Origin: Nitrospira sp. CG24D
GTDB lineage: Bacteria; Nitrospirota; Nitrospiria; Nitrospirales; Nitrospiraceae
NCBI GenBank assembly: GCA_002869855.2
Contig: NEWQ02000004.1
Location: 23,040-81,084 of the forward strand
DNA: 58,045 nt
Reading direction: 5' to 3'
Within the stretch, counting starts at the first letter, position 1, and each line of letters begins with the position of its first letter. Shown in pieces: positions 9,297 to 17,636 of the stretch. The notes under the pieces were generated by a model, which worked only from the letters and a program-made list of their open reading frames with translations, was not told the origin of the DNA and made no database searches. Position numbers and translations under genes: made by a program.

Positions 9297-10217
9297 ATGC
9301 GCGCGCTAATACGATCGATACTTTCCGAAGGACAGATTGAGGTGCTTCGTGGGGCGCGCAGCAAGCTATCCCAGACTGGGAGTCATGTCTGGGATTTGGT
9401 TTGCCGGATTCTACCCGATCGGGCCGTCTTGTTCGTTGCGGGTCATACTCAACTGGTCAGGCAATTAGACTATGTGCCCGAGAAGATCTGGTTACGTGTT
9501 GAGTCGGAAGTTGAATATGTGACCCGCCTGCACTCCTGTGCAAAGGAACCGGAAACCATCGACTGGATCCAGAGTTTCTTCCACAAAGGAGATGTCTATT
9601 ATGATATCGGCGCGAACGTCGGAGCCTATGCGCTTGTAGCGGCCAAACATTTTCGAGGCGACGTTCAGGTCTATGCGTTTGAGCCGAGCTATCCCACGTT
9701 CAAACAGCTCTGCACGAATGTGGTGATCAATGATTGCCAGAGTTGCATCACGCCGCTTCAGGTGGCTCTGTCGGATCAGACGGGTATCGCGGTGCTCAAT
9801 TACAGTTCGCTGGTGCCGGGCAGCGCGCTGCATGCCTTGGGGGAGGCCTGTGATTATAAGGGAGACAAGTTTCGACCTGTCGTGAAACAGCCTGTCTTAG
9901 CCTTTGCCCTTGACGACCTCATCCGGCAGTTCGCGCTGTCTCCTCCCGCCCATATCAAGCTCGATGTCGACGGCATTGAACTGAGCATTCTGAGAGGCGC
10001 GGAAAAGACACTGGCCGGTGCCGCGTTGCGAAGTGTTCTTGTCGAGATTCTGGAAGGGGATGCTCATTCGATGGAGGTCGTGTCTTTTCTGGAACGGTGC
10101 GGTCTCACGCTCCACTCAAAGCACAAGTACATCCATGGGGGCAGTACCGGCCCTTCGTCACGGATCTATAACTATATCTTTCACCGGCAGGGTGCGTCGG
10201 GGGTGTCAGTGAGATGA
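9297..10217 (+). CDS. FkbM family SAM-dependent methyltransferase
   Basis: The 306-residue protein has the FkbM-type Rossmann methyltransferase core: VYYDIGANVGAYALVAAKHF (from ~101) is the SAM-binding loop, VYAFEPSYPTFKQL is motif II with the acidic residue that binds the SAM ribose, and HIKLDVDGIELSILRGAE (~219 on) is the conserved post-core block. FkbM-type enzymes O-methylate hydroxyl groups, often on sugars. A GGATTGAGG Shine-Dalgarno region precedes the ATG. A 226-nt gap separates it from the ABC transporter, in which I see nothing convincing. Its stop overlaps the next start (ATGA), so it is tied to the nucleotidyltransferase/dehydrogenase fusion downstream and probably methylates a sugar made by that module. 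Confidence 0.88.
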   Translation: MRALIRSILSEGQIEVLRGARSKLSQTGSHVWDLVCRILPDRAVLFVAGHTQLVRQLDYVPEKIWLRVESEVEYVTRLHSCAKEPETIDWIQSFFHKGDVYYDIGANVGAYALVAAKHFRGDVQVYAFEPSYPTFKQLCTNVVINDCQSCITPLQVALSDQTGIAVLNYSSLVPGSALHALGEACDYKGDKFRPVVKQPVLAFALDDLIRQFALSPPAHIKLDVDGIELSILRGAEKTLAGAALRSVLVEILEGDAHSMEVVSFLERCGLTLHSKHKYIHGGSTGPSSRIYNYIFHRQGASGVSVR

Positions 10218-11974
10218 TCGTCGCGTTGGTTGCAGGCCAGGAAGAAGATAGAAAGTTTCCCGGACGGAACACGTTTTCCCTCTTGGGGCGGCCCATGATG
10301 AGTTATCCTATTCTCGCCGCGCAACATGCGAAAGAGGTGGATCGTACCTTTCTGACGACCGACTCCGAGGCAATCAAGCGAGTGGCCGAAGGAATGGGTG
10401 TGACGACGCTTCAGCGGGGACCGCACACCAGCGGGCCGTCAGTCCATCTGAGGGAGGTGCTGAGAGAGGCGATAGCCCAGGTATCTCAGGCTATCGGCGA
10501 AATGCCCGAAGCGATCGTCTTGCTGCTCTGTAATGCCCCGACCGTGACTGCCGGTCTGATCGATCATGGCGTGGAGATTTTCAGAAAAGACTCCTCGCTG
10601 GATGCCGTGATTTCCGTGTCGATGCACAATGAATTCCATCCCCGGCAGGCACTGCGCATGGCTGAAGGCGGGTTGATACGCTCATACTTGTCTGATGAAG
10701 GGCGGCAAGCGAACACGAAAGAGGCGTACTTCCCGGACGCGCTGTTTTTGCTCTTTCGTCCGCAGGTGTTAACCGGTCCGGCCTCAACGCAGGGGGAGGA
10801 CGGCCGGATTTTGGATTGTGAAAACTGCCGGGTGTTTCCGCTTGTTCATGAAGGCTACGGAGATGTCGACCATATCTGGCAGGTCCCTGCGGTTGAAGAG
10901 TGGCTGCGTCGCCAGGGGTTTTCTCAAGATGAGACCCCTTATGGCCAACGGCCGACGACGGGACCGGTGGTGCAGGTCACCTCGAAGAAGGCGGGAGGGC
11001 GGCGGGTTCTGGTGACAACGGTTCCGTTCGGCGAAATAGATCGGACGCCGCTCAATCTTCTCGAGGAGGCCGGCATCGAGTATATAATCAATCCCATTGG
11101 ACGCAGGTTACGGCCGGAAGAGTTGGGAGACATGATCGGTGACATTGATGTATTGATTGCCGGCACGGAGCCGATTACGGCTGAGGTGCTGGCTCGGGCG
11201 AAGCGGCTGCGTTTGATCTCGCGGGTCGGGATTGGGTTGGATAGCGTCGATCTCCAGGCCGCTCGTGCGCGAGGGATCCTGGTCTCGTACACGCCGGATG
11301 CGCCCGCCCCGGCCGTGGCGGAGATGACCATGGGAGTGATGCTCTCGCTGCTTCGATCATTGGCGCAAGCGGACCGGGGGATGCGAGGGGGGGTATGGCA
11401 CCGTTTCCTCGGACGTCGATTATCGGATGTGACGGTAGGAGTCATCGGAGTAGGGCGTGTCGGAAAGCGTCTCATCCGCCATCTGCAAGGTTTTTCGCCG
11501 AGGATTCTGGCGAACGATCTGATTCCTGACTATGAGTTTGGCATCGCGCATCACGTGAACTGGGTTGAGAAGGAGCGCATCTACACAGAGGCGGACATCA
11601 TTACGCTGCATCTGCCGTTGACCCCGCTGACACACAATCTGATTGCGGCTCGTGAGTTGAGTATGATGAAGCCCGATGCCGTCCTGATCAACACGGCGCG
11701 CGGCGGAATGGTTCACGAACAGGACTTGGCACAGGCCCTCAAGCGCGGTACTCTCGCCGGCGCCGCGCTCGATGTGTTTTCGCAGGAGCCCTACGCAGGG
11801 GAGTTGGTCACCATTGAAAATTGTCTGCTGACGTGCCACATGGGGTCGATGTCGCGCGATTGCCGGACCCGAATGGAGTTGGAAGCGACGGAAGAAGCCA
11901 TCCGTTTCCTCCAAGATGAACCCTTGCGCCTGTTGGTTCCTGAGACTGAATACCTTCTGCGAGTGTCCGGGTAG
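10214..11974 (+). CDS. CMP-sugar-type nucleotidyltransferase fused to D-2-hydroxyacid dehydrogenase
   Basis: The 586-residue product joins two domains I have not seen fused. Residues 1 to ~235 are NeuA/acylneuraminate-cytidylyltransferase-like: FPGRNTFSLLGRPMMSYPI corresponds to the family's GKN...LxGKPLIxY region and LCNAPTV takes the place of the usual LLQPTSP-type loop. The N-terminal glycine loop is altered (AGQEEDRKFPGRN instead of ARGGSKGIPGKN). Residues ~258-586 are a phosphoglycerate-dehydrogenase-type domain: NAD-binding GVIGVGRVGKRL (~409), catalytic Arg in INTARGG (~495), Glu in SQEP (~523) and His in CHMGS (~541). It overlaps the FkbM stop (ATGA) and is followed by an aldolase gene, so it may form and activate a 2-keto or 2-hydroxy acidic sugar. 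Substrates are unknown. Confidence 0.85.
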   Translation: MIVALVAGQEEDRKFPGRNTFSLLGRPMMSYPILAAQHAKEVDRTFLTTDSEAIKRVAEGMGVTTLQRGPHTSGPSVHLREVLREAIAQVSQAIGEMPEAIVLLLCNAPTVTAGLIDHGVEIFRKDSSLDAVISVSMHNEFHPRQALRMAEGGLIRSYLSDEGRQANTKEAYFPDALFLLFRPQVLTGPASTQGEDGRILDCENCRVFPLVHEGYGDVDHIWQVPAVEEWLRRQGFSQDETPYGQRPTTGPVVQVTSKKAGGRRVLVTTVPFGEIDRTPLNLLEEAGIEYIINPIGRRLRPEELGDMIGDIDVLIAGTEPITAEVLARAKRLRLISRVGIGLDSVDLQAARARGILVSYTPDAPAPAVAEMTMGVMLSLLRSLAQADRGMRGGVWHRFLGRRLSDVTVGVIGVGRVGKRLIRHLQGFSPRILANDLIPDYEFGIAHHVNWVEKERIYTEADIITLHLPLTPLTHNLIAARELSMMKPDAVLINTARGGMVHEQDLAQALKRGTLAGAALDVFSQEPYAGELVTIENCLLTCHMGSMSRDCRTRMELEATEEAIRFLQDEPLRLLVPETEYLLRVSG

Positions 11975-11997
11975 CCCCGGGATGCGTCGTCCGGGGC
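11974..11997 (+). other. Perfect hairpin directly after the fusion gene stop
   Basis: A 7-bp perfect stem (GCCCCGG / CCGGGGC) with a 10-nt loop starts on the last base of the stop codon. There is no T-tract after it, so it is not a standard intrinsic terminator. It may stabilise the upstream mRNA or attenuate reading into the aldolase gene at 12073. Confidence 0.35.
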
Positions 11998-12072
11998 AGC
12001 ATGGCTTCGTCGGGATCCAGTCGCGATGTGTGATCACGCTGCTAGGGAAATTGTGAGGTTCCAAAAGGACCT

Positions 12073-12843
12073 ATGAACCGTCTCGACAAGATATGCGCGG
12101 TGCGACAAGCCCTCAAGGATGGCAGACCCTCCATCGGGAGCTGGATGCAGATTCCCCATGCCTCGGTGGCCGAGATCCTGGGGCAGGCCGGCTACGATTG
12201 GGTCGCAGTAGATCTGGAGCATGGCGCGATCAGCGTCGCTCAATTGCCGGATCTGTTTCGGGCCCTCGAGCTCGGAGAAACCCTGCCTATGGCACGGCTG
12301 GCGCAAGGGAATTCCAAGGATTGCAAGCAGGCCCTGGACGCCGGCGCGGGTGGGGTGATCGTCCCCATGGTCGAAAGCGCGGCTCAGTTGGAGCAGGTCC
12401 GCGATGCCTGTCGTTGGCCTCCCGGCGGGATCCGAGGGGTGGGATTTTCACGTGCAAATCTCTTCGGCAAGCACTTTGATCGGTACGCTGAAGAGGCGCA
12501 GGCCCCGCTCCTGGTCGCCATGATCGAGCATATCCGTGCGGTTGACCATCTCACGGAAATCCTCCAGGTATCGGGTCTCGATGCCATCATGATCGGCCCC
12601 TATGACCTCTCCGCATCGATGGGACTTACCGCACAGTTTCAGCATCCGCATTTTGAAGCGACCATGCGGCGCATTCGGACGATCGCCCACGAGCACCGCA
12701 TTTCGAGTGGTCTCCATGTCGTTCTTCCAGATCCTGCCGTGCTGAAGACCCGTCTCGCCGAGGGGTATCGGTTTATTGCCTACTCGATTGATGCGGTATT
12801 TCTCCATAGGTCGTCAGCGGCCCCCGCTGTGAGCGACCAATGA
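12073..12843 (+). CDS. HpcH/HpaI family class II pyruvate aldolase
   Basis: The 256-residue protein matches metal-dependent HpcH/HpaI aldolases (2-keto-3-deoxy-acid aldolases such as GarL and RhmA), which cleave or form a C-C bond between pyruvate and an aldehyde. Visible features are GSWMQIPHASVAEILGQAGY at the N-terminus, DLEHG (~49-53, with the catalytic His), GAGGVIVPMVES (~91-102, Glu metal ligand region) and GGIRGVGFSRAN. The C-terminal half retains DAIMIGPYDLSASMG, where the Asp is the second metal ligand. A strong AAAGGA ribosome site precedes the ATG. Flanked by a cytidylyltransferase/dehydrogenase and sugar methyltransferases, it is more likely to build a 2-keto-3-deoxy sugar acid than to degrade aromatics; this is inference from context. 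Confidence 0.9.
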   Translation: MNRLDKICAVRQALKDGRPSIGSWMQIPHASVAEILGQAGYDWVAVDLEHGAISVAQLPDLFRALELGETLPMARLAQGNSKDCKQALDAGAGGVIVPMVESAAQLEQVRDACRWPPGGIRGVGFSRANLFGKHFDRYAEEAQAPLLVAMIEHIRAVDHLTEILQVSGLDAIMIGPYDLSASMGLTAQFQHPHFEATMRRIRTIAHEHRISSGLHVVLPDPAVLKTRLAEGYRFIAYSIDAVFLHRSSAAPAVSDQ

Positions 12844-13814
12844 GAGAAGAAGAGATTCGTCCCAGAAATCTGTTCGACGAGTATTTGCGTCTTGCCGCGC
12901 TTGATGCGGAGAAATATTTCGGCCGCTCTTCTCGCCGATCGGTTTTGTGCCCCGCTTGCGGCGCTCAGGGGGAACGCGTCTTTAGCAAGCACGGCTTCTC
13001 GTATGAGGAATGTCCCGTCTGTCAGACGTTGTTTGTGAGCCCGCGCCCTCCAGCGCCCGATTTCTTTCGCTACTACCAGAAGTCCGATTCGGCCAGGTTC
13101 TTCGCGACCACGTTTTACCGGGAAACCGCCGAGGCTCGCCGGGAGAAACTTTGGCGGCCGAAGGCGGCAAAGGTCAAAGAGGTCTTGCAGAAATATGGGG
13201 TAGGTCAGTATGCGGTCATCGATATCGGCGGTGGGTACGGCATTCTCGCAGAAGAATATGAACGGCTCACAGGAACGCCGGTGACAGTGATCGAGCCGAG
13301 TTCAACGCTCGCCGAAATTTGCCGGCAAAAAGGTTTGTCTGTCGTTGAAGAATTTCTTGAGCGTGTCGATGGGGGGCAGTTACCGGCCGGTCCCAAGGCG
13401 TTCGTCAGCTTTGAGCTCTTCGAACATCTCCACGATTCAGAGGTGTTTCTGCGACAGTTGACAACGTTAATGCAATCCGGTGACGTGTTTTTTTTCACCA
13501 CTCTTTCGGGCATGGGCGTGGACATTCAAGTGCTCTGGGAAGAATCAAAGTCCATTTCACTTCAGCACCTGAATTTTTTTAATCCGAAGTCAGTACGCAT
13601 GTTACTCGAACGGCATGGCTTTCGCGTGCTTCACGTCGACACGCCCGGCCGGCTCGACATCGACATTCTGTACAACAATCAGACCAGAATCACGGACCGG
13701 TTCTGGCGCAATTTTCTGGCAAGCGCAACCCAGGAAGAAATGCAGCGCTGGCAGGACTTCGTTGCCGATCAGGGGCGAAGTTCTCATATGCATGTGATTT
13801 GCCAGCGCCCGTAG
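12840..13814 (+). CDS. Class I SAM methyltransferase with N-terminal Cys cluster
   Basis: The 324-residue protein begins with two CxxC pairs (Cys37/Cys40 in CPAC and Cys58/Cys61 in CPVC), a likely zinc site, followed by SPRPP and a Rossmann methyltransferase domain with VIDIGGGYGIL (~125-135), the acidic VIEPS loop and FELFEHLHDSE. This arrangement resembles sugar C-methyltransferases and related polysaccharide-cluster methyltransferases. The ATG overlaps the aldolase stop (ATGA), so the two are translationally coupled. A T8 run occurs at 13488-13495 within the VFFFTT codons. The acceptor is unknown; a keto sugar or sugar hydroxyl is likely given the neighbours. Confidence 0.82.
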   Translation: MREEEIRPRNLFDEYLRLAALDAEKYFGRSSRRSVLCPACGAQGERVFSKHGFSYEECPVCQTLFVSPRPPAPDFFRYYQKSDSARFFATTFYRETAEARREKLWRPKAAKVKEVLQKYGVGQYAVIDIGGGYGILAEEYERLTGTPVTVIEPSSTLAEICRQKGLSVVEEFLERVDGGQLPAGPKAFVSFELFEHLHDSEVFLRQLTTLMQSGDVFFFTTLSGMGVDIQVLWEESKSISLQHLNFFNPKSVRMLLERHGFRVLHVDTPGRLDIDILYNNQTRITDRFWRNFLASATQEEMQRWQDFVADQGRSSHMHVICQRP

Positions 13815-13859
13815 CGGCATACGATGGAGATCATGCGTCTGCAAATAGGGGTACGGTAG

Positions 13860-14780
13860 GTGGCACTTCCAGAGAGATGTCCGATGTGTCATGCAGGGTT
13901 GGAGAAGCAATCCGTCGCGACCAGACATGTGTATGGAAGCGAACGAGGACGTGGCAATGCCTTTTTCCATTGTCATGGGTGCGACGTGCGCTACCAATAC
14001 CCCGGATTGACGGCCGCGGAGACGGAACGTTTTTATGCGGCTGAGTTCGAAGGGTTTATGACGGGTCGTGCGGGAAATCAGGGCGGGTGGGAGAACGCCG
14101 AAGCCCACGTCCGAGCGAATGAGCCGACCCGTCTCAGGCGTATGAAGTATCTGGAGCCCCACCTGATTGCGGGAGGGCGCGTACTTGAAGTGGGTTGTTC
14201 CTCGGGGTTCATGCTATATCCGCTCCAGGAGGCCGGTCACGAATGCGTGGGCATCGAGCCGTCAGGACTGTTTCGCGACTACGTGAAAAGTCGCGGGCTG
14301 AGTGTCTATGACTCCCTTGCCCAGGTCGAGCAGTTGGTCGAACCGCCACGGTTTGACCTGATTCTGCATTGTTTTGTGATGGAGCACGTTGCGGACCCTC
14401 AGAAGTTTCTTGAGTCGCAACTGGCGCTGTTAAGGCCGGGCGGGAAGATTATCTTCGAGGTTCCGAACGTGGCTGACCCGTTGCATGAGGTCTACGATAT
14501 TCCCGCGTTTGAGCGATTTTATTGGTCCGTGGCGCATCCGTGGTATTTCAGCGAGGCGGCACTCCACTATGTGCTCGGCAAATTGGGGCGACCTTGCCGG
14601 ATTTTGCGGGATCAGCGATATGACCTTTCGAATCACATGGTGTGGGCTCGCGATGGGAGACCGGGGGGTATGGGGCGCTTCACCGACGTGTTGGGCCATG
14701 AACTCGAAGAGAGCTATAAACAGGCGCTCATCCGCATCGGTAAATGTGACACGCTGATCGGGATCATCACGAACGCGTAA
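13860..14780 (+). CDS. Class I SAM methyltransferase with N-terminal Cys cluster
   Basis: A 306-residue relative of the preceding methyltransferase. Two CxxC pairs (Cys7/Cys10 in CPMC; Cys38/Cys41 in CHGC) precede the SAM domain with VLEVGCSSGFMLYPL (~109), GIEPSG and the FVMEHVADPQKFL block; PGGKIIFEVPN completes the fold. The GTG at 13860 is chosen because the first ATG in frame would remove the first cysteine of the CPMC pair. There is a 45-nt gap from the previous gene. It probably methylates a sugar of the same glycan; two adjacent and different methyltransferases imply two sites or two sugars. Confidence 0.8.
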   Translation: MALPERCPMCHAGLEKQSVATRHVYGSERGRGNAFFHCHGCDVRYQYPGLTAAETERFYAAEFEGFMTGRAGNQGGWENAEAHVRANEPTRLRRMKYLEPHLIAGGRVLEVGCSSGFMLYPLQEAGHECVGIEPSGLFRDYVKSRGLSVYDSLAQVEQLVEPPRFDLILHCFVMEHVADPQKFLESQLALLRPGGKIIFEVPNVADPLHEVYDIPAFERFYWSVAHPWYFSEAALHYVLGKLGRPCRILRDQRYDLSNHMVWARDGRPGGMGRFTDVLGHELEESYKQALIRIGKCDTLIGIITNA

Positions 14781-14791
14781 GGCGAGCAACG

Positions 14792-15748
14792 ATGGATAGA
14801 GTCTTGATCACAGGCGTGGCGGGTTTTATCGGTTCTCATGTCGCCCGCCGGTTCCTGACAGAAGGGTATCAGGTTGTCGGGGTGGACGATCTTTCTACCG
14901 GAAAGATCGCGAATGTTCCCGCCGGCGTTGAATTCGTTCAGGGTGATCTGGCTCGACCTGCCACACTGACCCGCGTGCCGCGTGATTGCAGGAGCGTGTT
15001 GCATCTCGCGGGGCAATCATCGGGCGAGATCAGCTTCGATGACCCGGTCGCAGATCTTGAGCGGAACACGGTTTCCACACTCAACTTAATCCGGTATGGC
15101 ATCGAGAATCGCATCGAACGTCTTGTGTATGCGAGTTCGATGTCGGTGTATGGCGCAGTCGAAGATGCGCCGATCAAGGAGACCCATCCGTGTGTGCCGC
15201 TCTCGTGTTATGGCGTTGGCAAACATGCGGCCGAAGGGTATTTGCGTGTCTATGGGAAGAAGCTGCCGTTTGTCTCCCTGCGCATGTTCAATGTGTATGG
15301 CCCCGGTCAGGACATGAGCAACCTCCGGCAAGGGATGGTGAGCATCTACCTGGCGCAGGCCATTGCAAAGGGTCGGATTGAAGTAAAAGGAAGTACCGAT
15401 CGTTTTCGGGACTTTGTGTATATCGATGACATGGTCGAGGCATGGTGGCGCGCGGCTACGTATCCCTCAGTGCTGGGCAAGTCGTTGAACGTGGGCACTG
15501 GTGTCAGAACGACGGTGGGGGAGCTCCTGGAACGTGTGTGCGCGCTGGTTCCCGGAAGTACGTACAGCATCAGCGGGGCGACACCGGGCGACCAGACCGG
15601 CATTTACGCGGATGTGTCCGAACTGAGAACGTGTCTTCACGTGGATCGATTTACTCAGCTCGAGGTGGGACTGCGGCTCTTCGCCGATTGGGCACGCGCC
15701 TTGTCCCCTGATATGAAAACCAACCTTCCAACCCAGCCGCCATCATGA
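14792..15748 (+). CDS. NAD-dependent epimerase/dehydratase (extended SDR)
   Basis: The 318-residue protein is an extended short-chain dehydrogenase of the UDP-glucose 4-epimerase type. It shows the NAD-binding loop GVAGFIGSH (8-16), VDDLSTGK for the adenosine ribose, the catalytic Ser in VYASSMSVYG and the Tyr-x3-Lys pair in CYGVGKHAAEG (~140-144). FRDFVYIDDMVEA near the C-terminus is the usual sugar-nucleotide-binding block. It would epimerise or dehydrate a nucleotide-activated sugar in the cytoplasm. It is followed by the KdsB-like gene with a 4-nt overlap (ATGA), so a shared transcript and related substrate are likely; the exact sugar cannot be told. Confidence 0.88.
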   Translation: MDRVLITGVAGFIGSHVARRFLTEGYQVVGVDDLSTGKIANVPAGVEFVQGDLARPATLTRVPRDCRSVLHLAGQSSGEISFDDPVADLERNTVSTLNLIRYGIENRIERLVYASSMSVYGAVEDAPIKETHPCVPLSCYGVGKHAAEGYLRVYGKKLPFVSLRMFNVYGPGQDMSNLRQGMVSIYLAQAIAKGRIEVKGSTDRFRDFVYIDDMVEAWWRAATYPSVLGKSLNVGTGVRTTVGELLERVCALVPGSTYSISGATPGDQTGIYADVSELRTCLHVDRFTQLEVGLRLFADWARALSPDMKTNLPTQPPS

Positions 15749-16488
15749 AAATACTCGCTCTGATCCCCGCCCGCATGGGCAGCAGCCGTTTCCCGGGTAA
15801 ACCCATGGCCCCGATTCTCGGGAAGCCGATGATAGGGCATGTGTATGAACGTGTGTCCAGGTCTCCCTTGTTGGCCTTGACGGCTGTGGCGACTTGCGAC
15901 AAGGAAATTTATAACTACATCGAATCCATCGGCGGGGTTGCCGTCATGACCGGTAGCGAACATGAGCGCGCCTCGGATCGTTGCGCCGAGGCGCTCCTGA
16001 AGCTGGAACAGGCGAATCATGCGCGTTATGACATTGTCGTCATGGTGCAGGGGGATGAACCCATGACGCATCCCGACATGATTGCAGAAGCGATCCAACC
16101 GTTGCTGGACGACCCGCAAGTCCAAATCGTGAACCTGTTGGGCACGATTCAGGATGCGCAGGAATTTGAGGATAGAAACTGTATCAAGGTCGTGTGCGAT
16201 CTTCACCGGAACGCGTTGTATTTTTCCCGGGAACCGATTCCCACGCGAGCCAAAGTGGCGAAGGTCCCCATGGGCAAGCAGGTCTGTATCATTCCGTTCC
16301 GGCGGGATTTCCTGCTGGAGTACACGCGGATGGCTCCAACCCCGCTGGAGATTGTCGAATCGGTCGATATGATGCGCGTATTGGAGCACGGGATGAAAGT
16401 TCGAATGGCGCCGACGCGGCACAGCACGCAGGCAGTAGATACGCCGGAAGACTTGCGCAAGGTTGAGCGGCTGATGCGAGGCTTGTGA
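15745..16488 (+). CDS. KdsB-like CMP-3-deoxy-ulosonate cytidylyltransferase
   Basis: The 247-residue protein matches 3-deoxy-manno-octulosonate cytidylyltransferase in length and order: IPARMGSSRFPGKPMAPILG (7-26) for CTP and metal, a SEHERASDRCAEAL block in place of the usual HxSGTDRxAE, MVQGDEPM for the catalytic metal Asp, and LYFSREPIP in the sugar-binding region. KdsB activates Kdo for LPS inner core with CTP. Two features argue for a different sugar: the altered SEHERASDR segment and the location amid an aldolase, methyltransferases and epimerases rather than with kdsA/kdsD. It could activate the product of the HpcH aldolase, or simply be the cell's Kdo enzyme. It overlaps the upstream epimerase by 4 nt. 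Confidence 0.85.
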   Translation: MKILALIPARMGSSRFPGKPMAPILGKPMIGHVYERVSRSPLLALTAVATCDKEIYNYIESIGGVAVMTGSEHERASDRCAEALLKLEQANHARYDIVVMVQGDEPMTHPDMIAEAIQPLLDDPQVQIVNLLGTIQDAQEFEDRNCIKVVCDLHRNALYFSREPIPTRAKVAKVPMGKQVCIIPFRRDFLLEYTRMAPTPLEIVESVDMMRVLEHGMKVRMAPTRHSTQAVDTPEDLRKVERLMRGL

Positions 16489-16721
16489 GTCGGATGACTC
16501 GGATGCGATGTTGAGGGTATCAGGTAGCATGAGTATGTCATTCCTTGATCGGAGCATGCGGACGGACCCCTCACCGGGGGGAGGTGCCTGTATTGCTGCG
16601 TACCCTATCCCCGGTAGGGGCGGGACGCGATCTGAGGCCTGCTTCAACACATTCAGCGATTCGCTCATCAGCGAGGCTGCATGTCGGGAGCGATTGTAGC
16701 GGTAGAGGAAGGATCTGATCT

Positions 16722-17636
16722 ATGAGAGTTGCGGTCTTCGGCGGTGCAGGTTTTCTGGGAAGTCATGTCGCTGATGCCTTGACGGCAGCAGGACACGATG
16801 TGGTCATCTTTGATCTGAAAGACTCACCCTATCTTCAAGCGAGTCAGCGTCAGGTGGTGGGAAGTATTTTGGATCTCGATCAAGTGTCAAAGGCCGTACA
16901 GGGATGTGAGCTGGTCTACAACTTTGCCGGATTGTCCGACATTGAAGAAGCCAATGCACGGCCGCTTGATACGGTGAAAGCGAACATTTTGGGCAACGCG
17001 ATCGTGTTGGAGGCCTCCCATCGAGCGAACGTGCGACGTTTTGTTTTTGCGAGTTCCTTGTATGTTTACAGCGAGGGGGGGGGATTTTACCGGAGCAGCA
17101 AGCAGGCGTGTGAATTACTTGTTGAAAATTATAGGGAAGCCTATCAGCTTCCCTATACGATTCTCCGCTATGGGTCTCTCTACGGGGAGCGTGCGGACGC
17201 CAGAAACTGGGTGAAAAGTGTGCTTCAGCAGGCCTTGAGAGACGGGCGCATTGTTCGTTACGGTGATGGGGAGGAAGTGCGCGAGTATATCCATGTTCGT
17301 GATGCCGCGCGGTTTAGTGTGGCCGCACTTGACCCCGAATATGAGAACCAAACGGTCGTAATTAGCGGATTGCAGGCGATCAAGATTAAGGATTTGCTGA
17401 AAATGGTTCAGGAGATTATGGGCGGTCGAGTACAGATCGAGTATCGATCCCCTCAAGACCGGCTGCCTGGAGCCGCCCAGTTACACTACTCGATTACGCC
17501 TTACTCGTTCAGCCCTAAGATAGCGAGGAAACTAGTCGGGAAAGACTATCTGGATCTCGGGCAAGGACTCCTCGAGTTGCTTGAGCAAATCCACCAGGAC
17601 CTTCCTCCAGCGGGCGCCATTGCCAGCCAGTCGTAA
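16722..17636 (+). CDS. NAD-dependent epimerase/dehydratase (extended SDR)
   Basis: The 304-residue protein has the Rossmann loop GGAGFLGSH (7-15), the structural FAGLSDIEEA segment, the catalytic Ser in FASSLYVYS and Tyr123-x3-Lys127 in FYRSSKQACE, followed by LRYGSLYG and YIHVRDAA. It acts on a nucleotide-sugar; the sequence is unlike canonical GalE. A run of nine G residues (17075-17083) lies immediately before the active-site Tyr codon, so slippage there would truncate the enzyme before catalysis. A 233-nt gap upstream (16489-16721) contains short GC-rich inverted repeats but no gene I can support. The stop overlaps the next start (TAATG). Confidence 0.88.
   Translation: MRVAVFGGAGFLGSHVADALTAAGHDVVIFDLKDSPYLQASQRQVVGSILDLDQVSKAVQGCELVYNFAGLSDIEEANARPLDTVKANILGNAIVLEASHRANVRRFVFASSLYVYSEGGGFYRSSKQACELLVENYREAYQLPYTILRYGSLYGERADARNWVKSVLQQALRDGRIVRYGDGEEVREYIHVRDAARFSVAALDPEYENQTVVISGLQAIKIKDLLKMVQEIMGGRVQIEYRSPQDRLPGAAQLHYSITPYSFSPKIARKLVGKDYLDLGQGLLELLEQIHQDLPPAGAIASQS
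17075..17083 (+). repeat. G9 homopolymer inside epimerase gene
   Basis: Nine consecutive G residues lie in frame within the epimerase gene, encoding glycines just before the catalytic Tyr123. Such tracts are known slippage sites in phase-variable surface genes of other bacteria. The tract is in the ON length here. Confidence 0.95.

Noticed and set aside
12073..12843. PEP mutase of a phosphonate pathway
   Set aside because: The motifs DLEHG and VPMVES place the protein in HpcH/HpaI aldolases; the EDK(X)5NS motif of PEP mutase is absent.
13488..13495. T8 run in a methyltransferase gene as a second kind of phase-variable tract
   Set aside because: Encodes Phe residues in the core strand of the fold; a single T8 is not unusual enough to claim.
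15655..16668. Long open frame on the minus strand (337 codons) opposite the KdsB-like gene
   Set aside because: It has no recognisable motif, lies fully antisense to well-supported genes and is a by-product of high GC content.
16489..16721. Small gene or RNA in the gap before the epimerase at 16722
   Set aside because: A 63-codon open frame exists but has no ribosome site or conserved features; only short GC-rich inverted repeats are seen.
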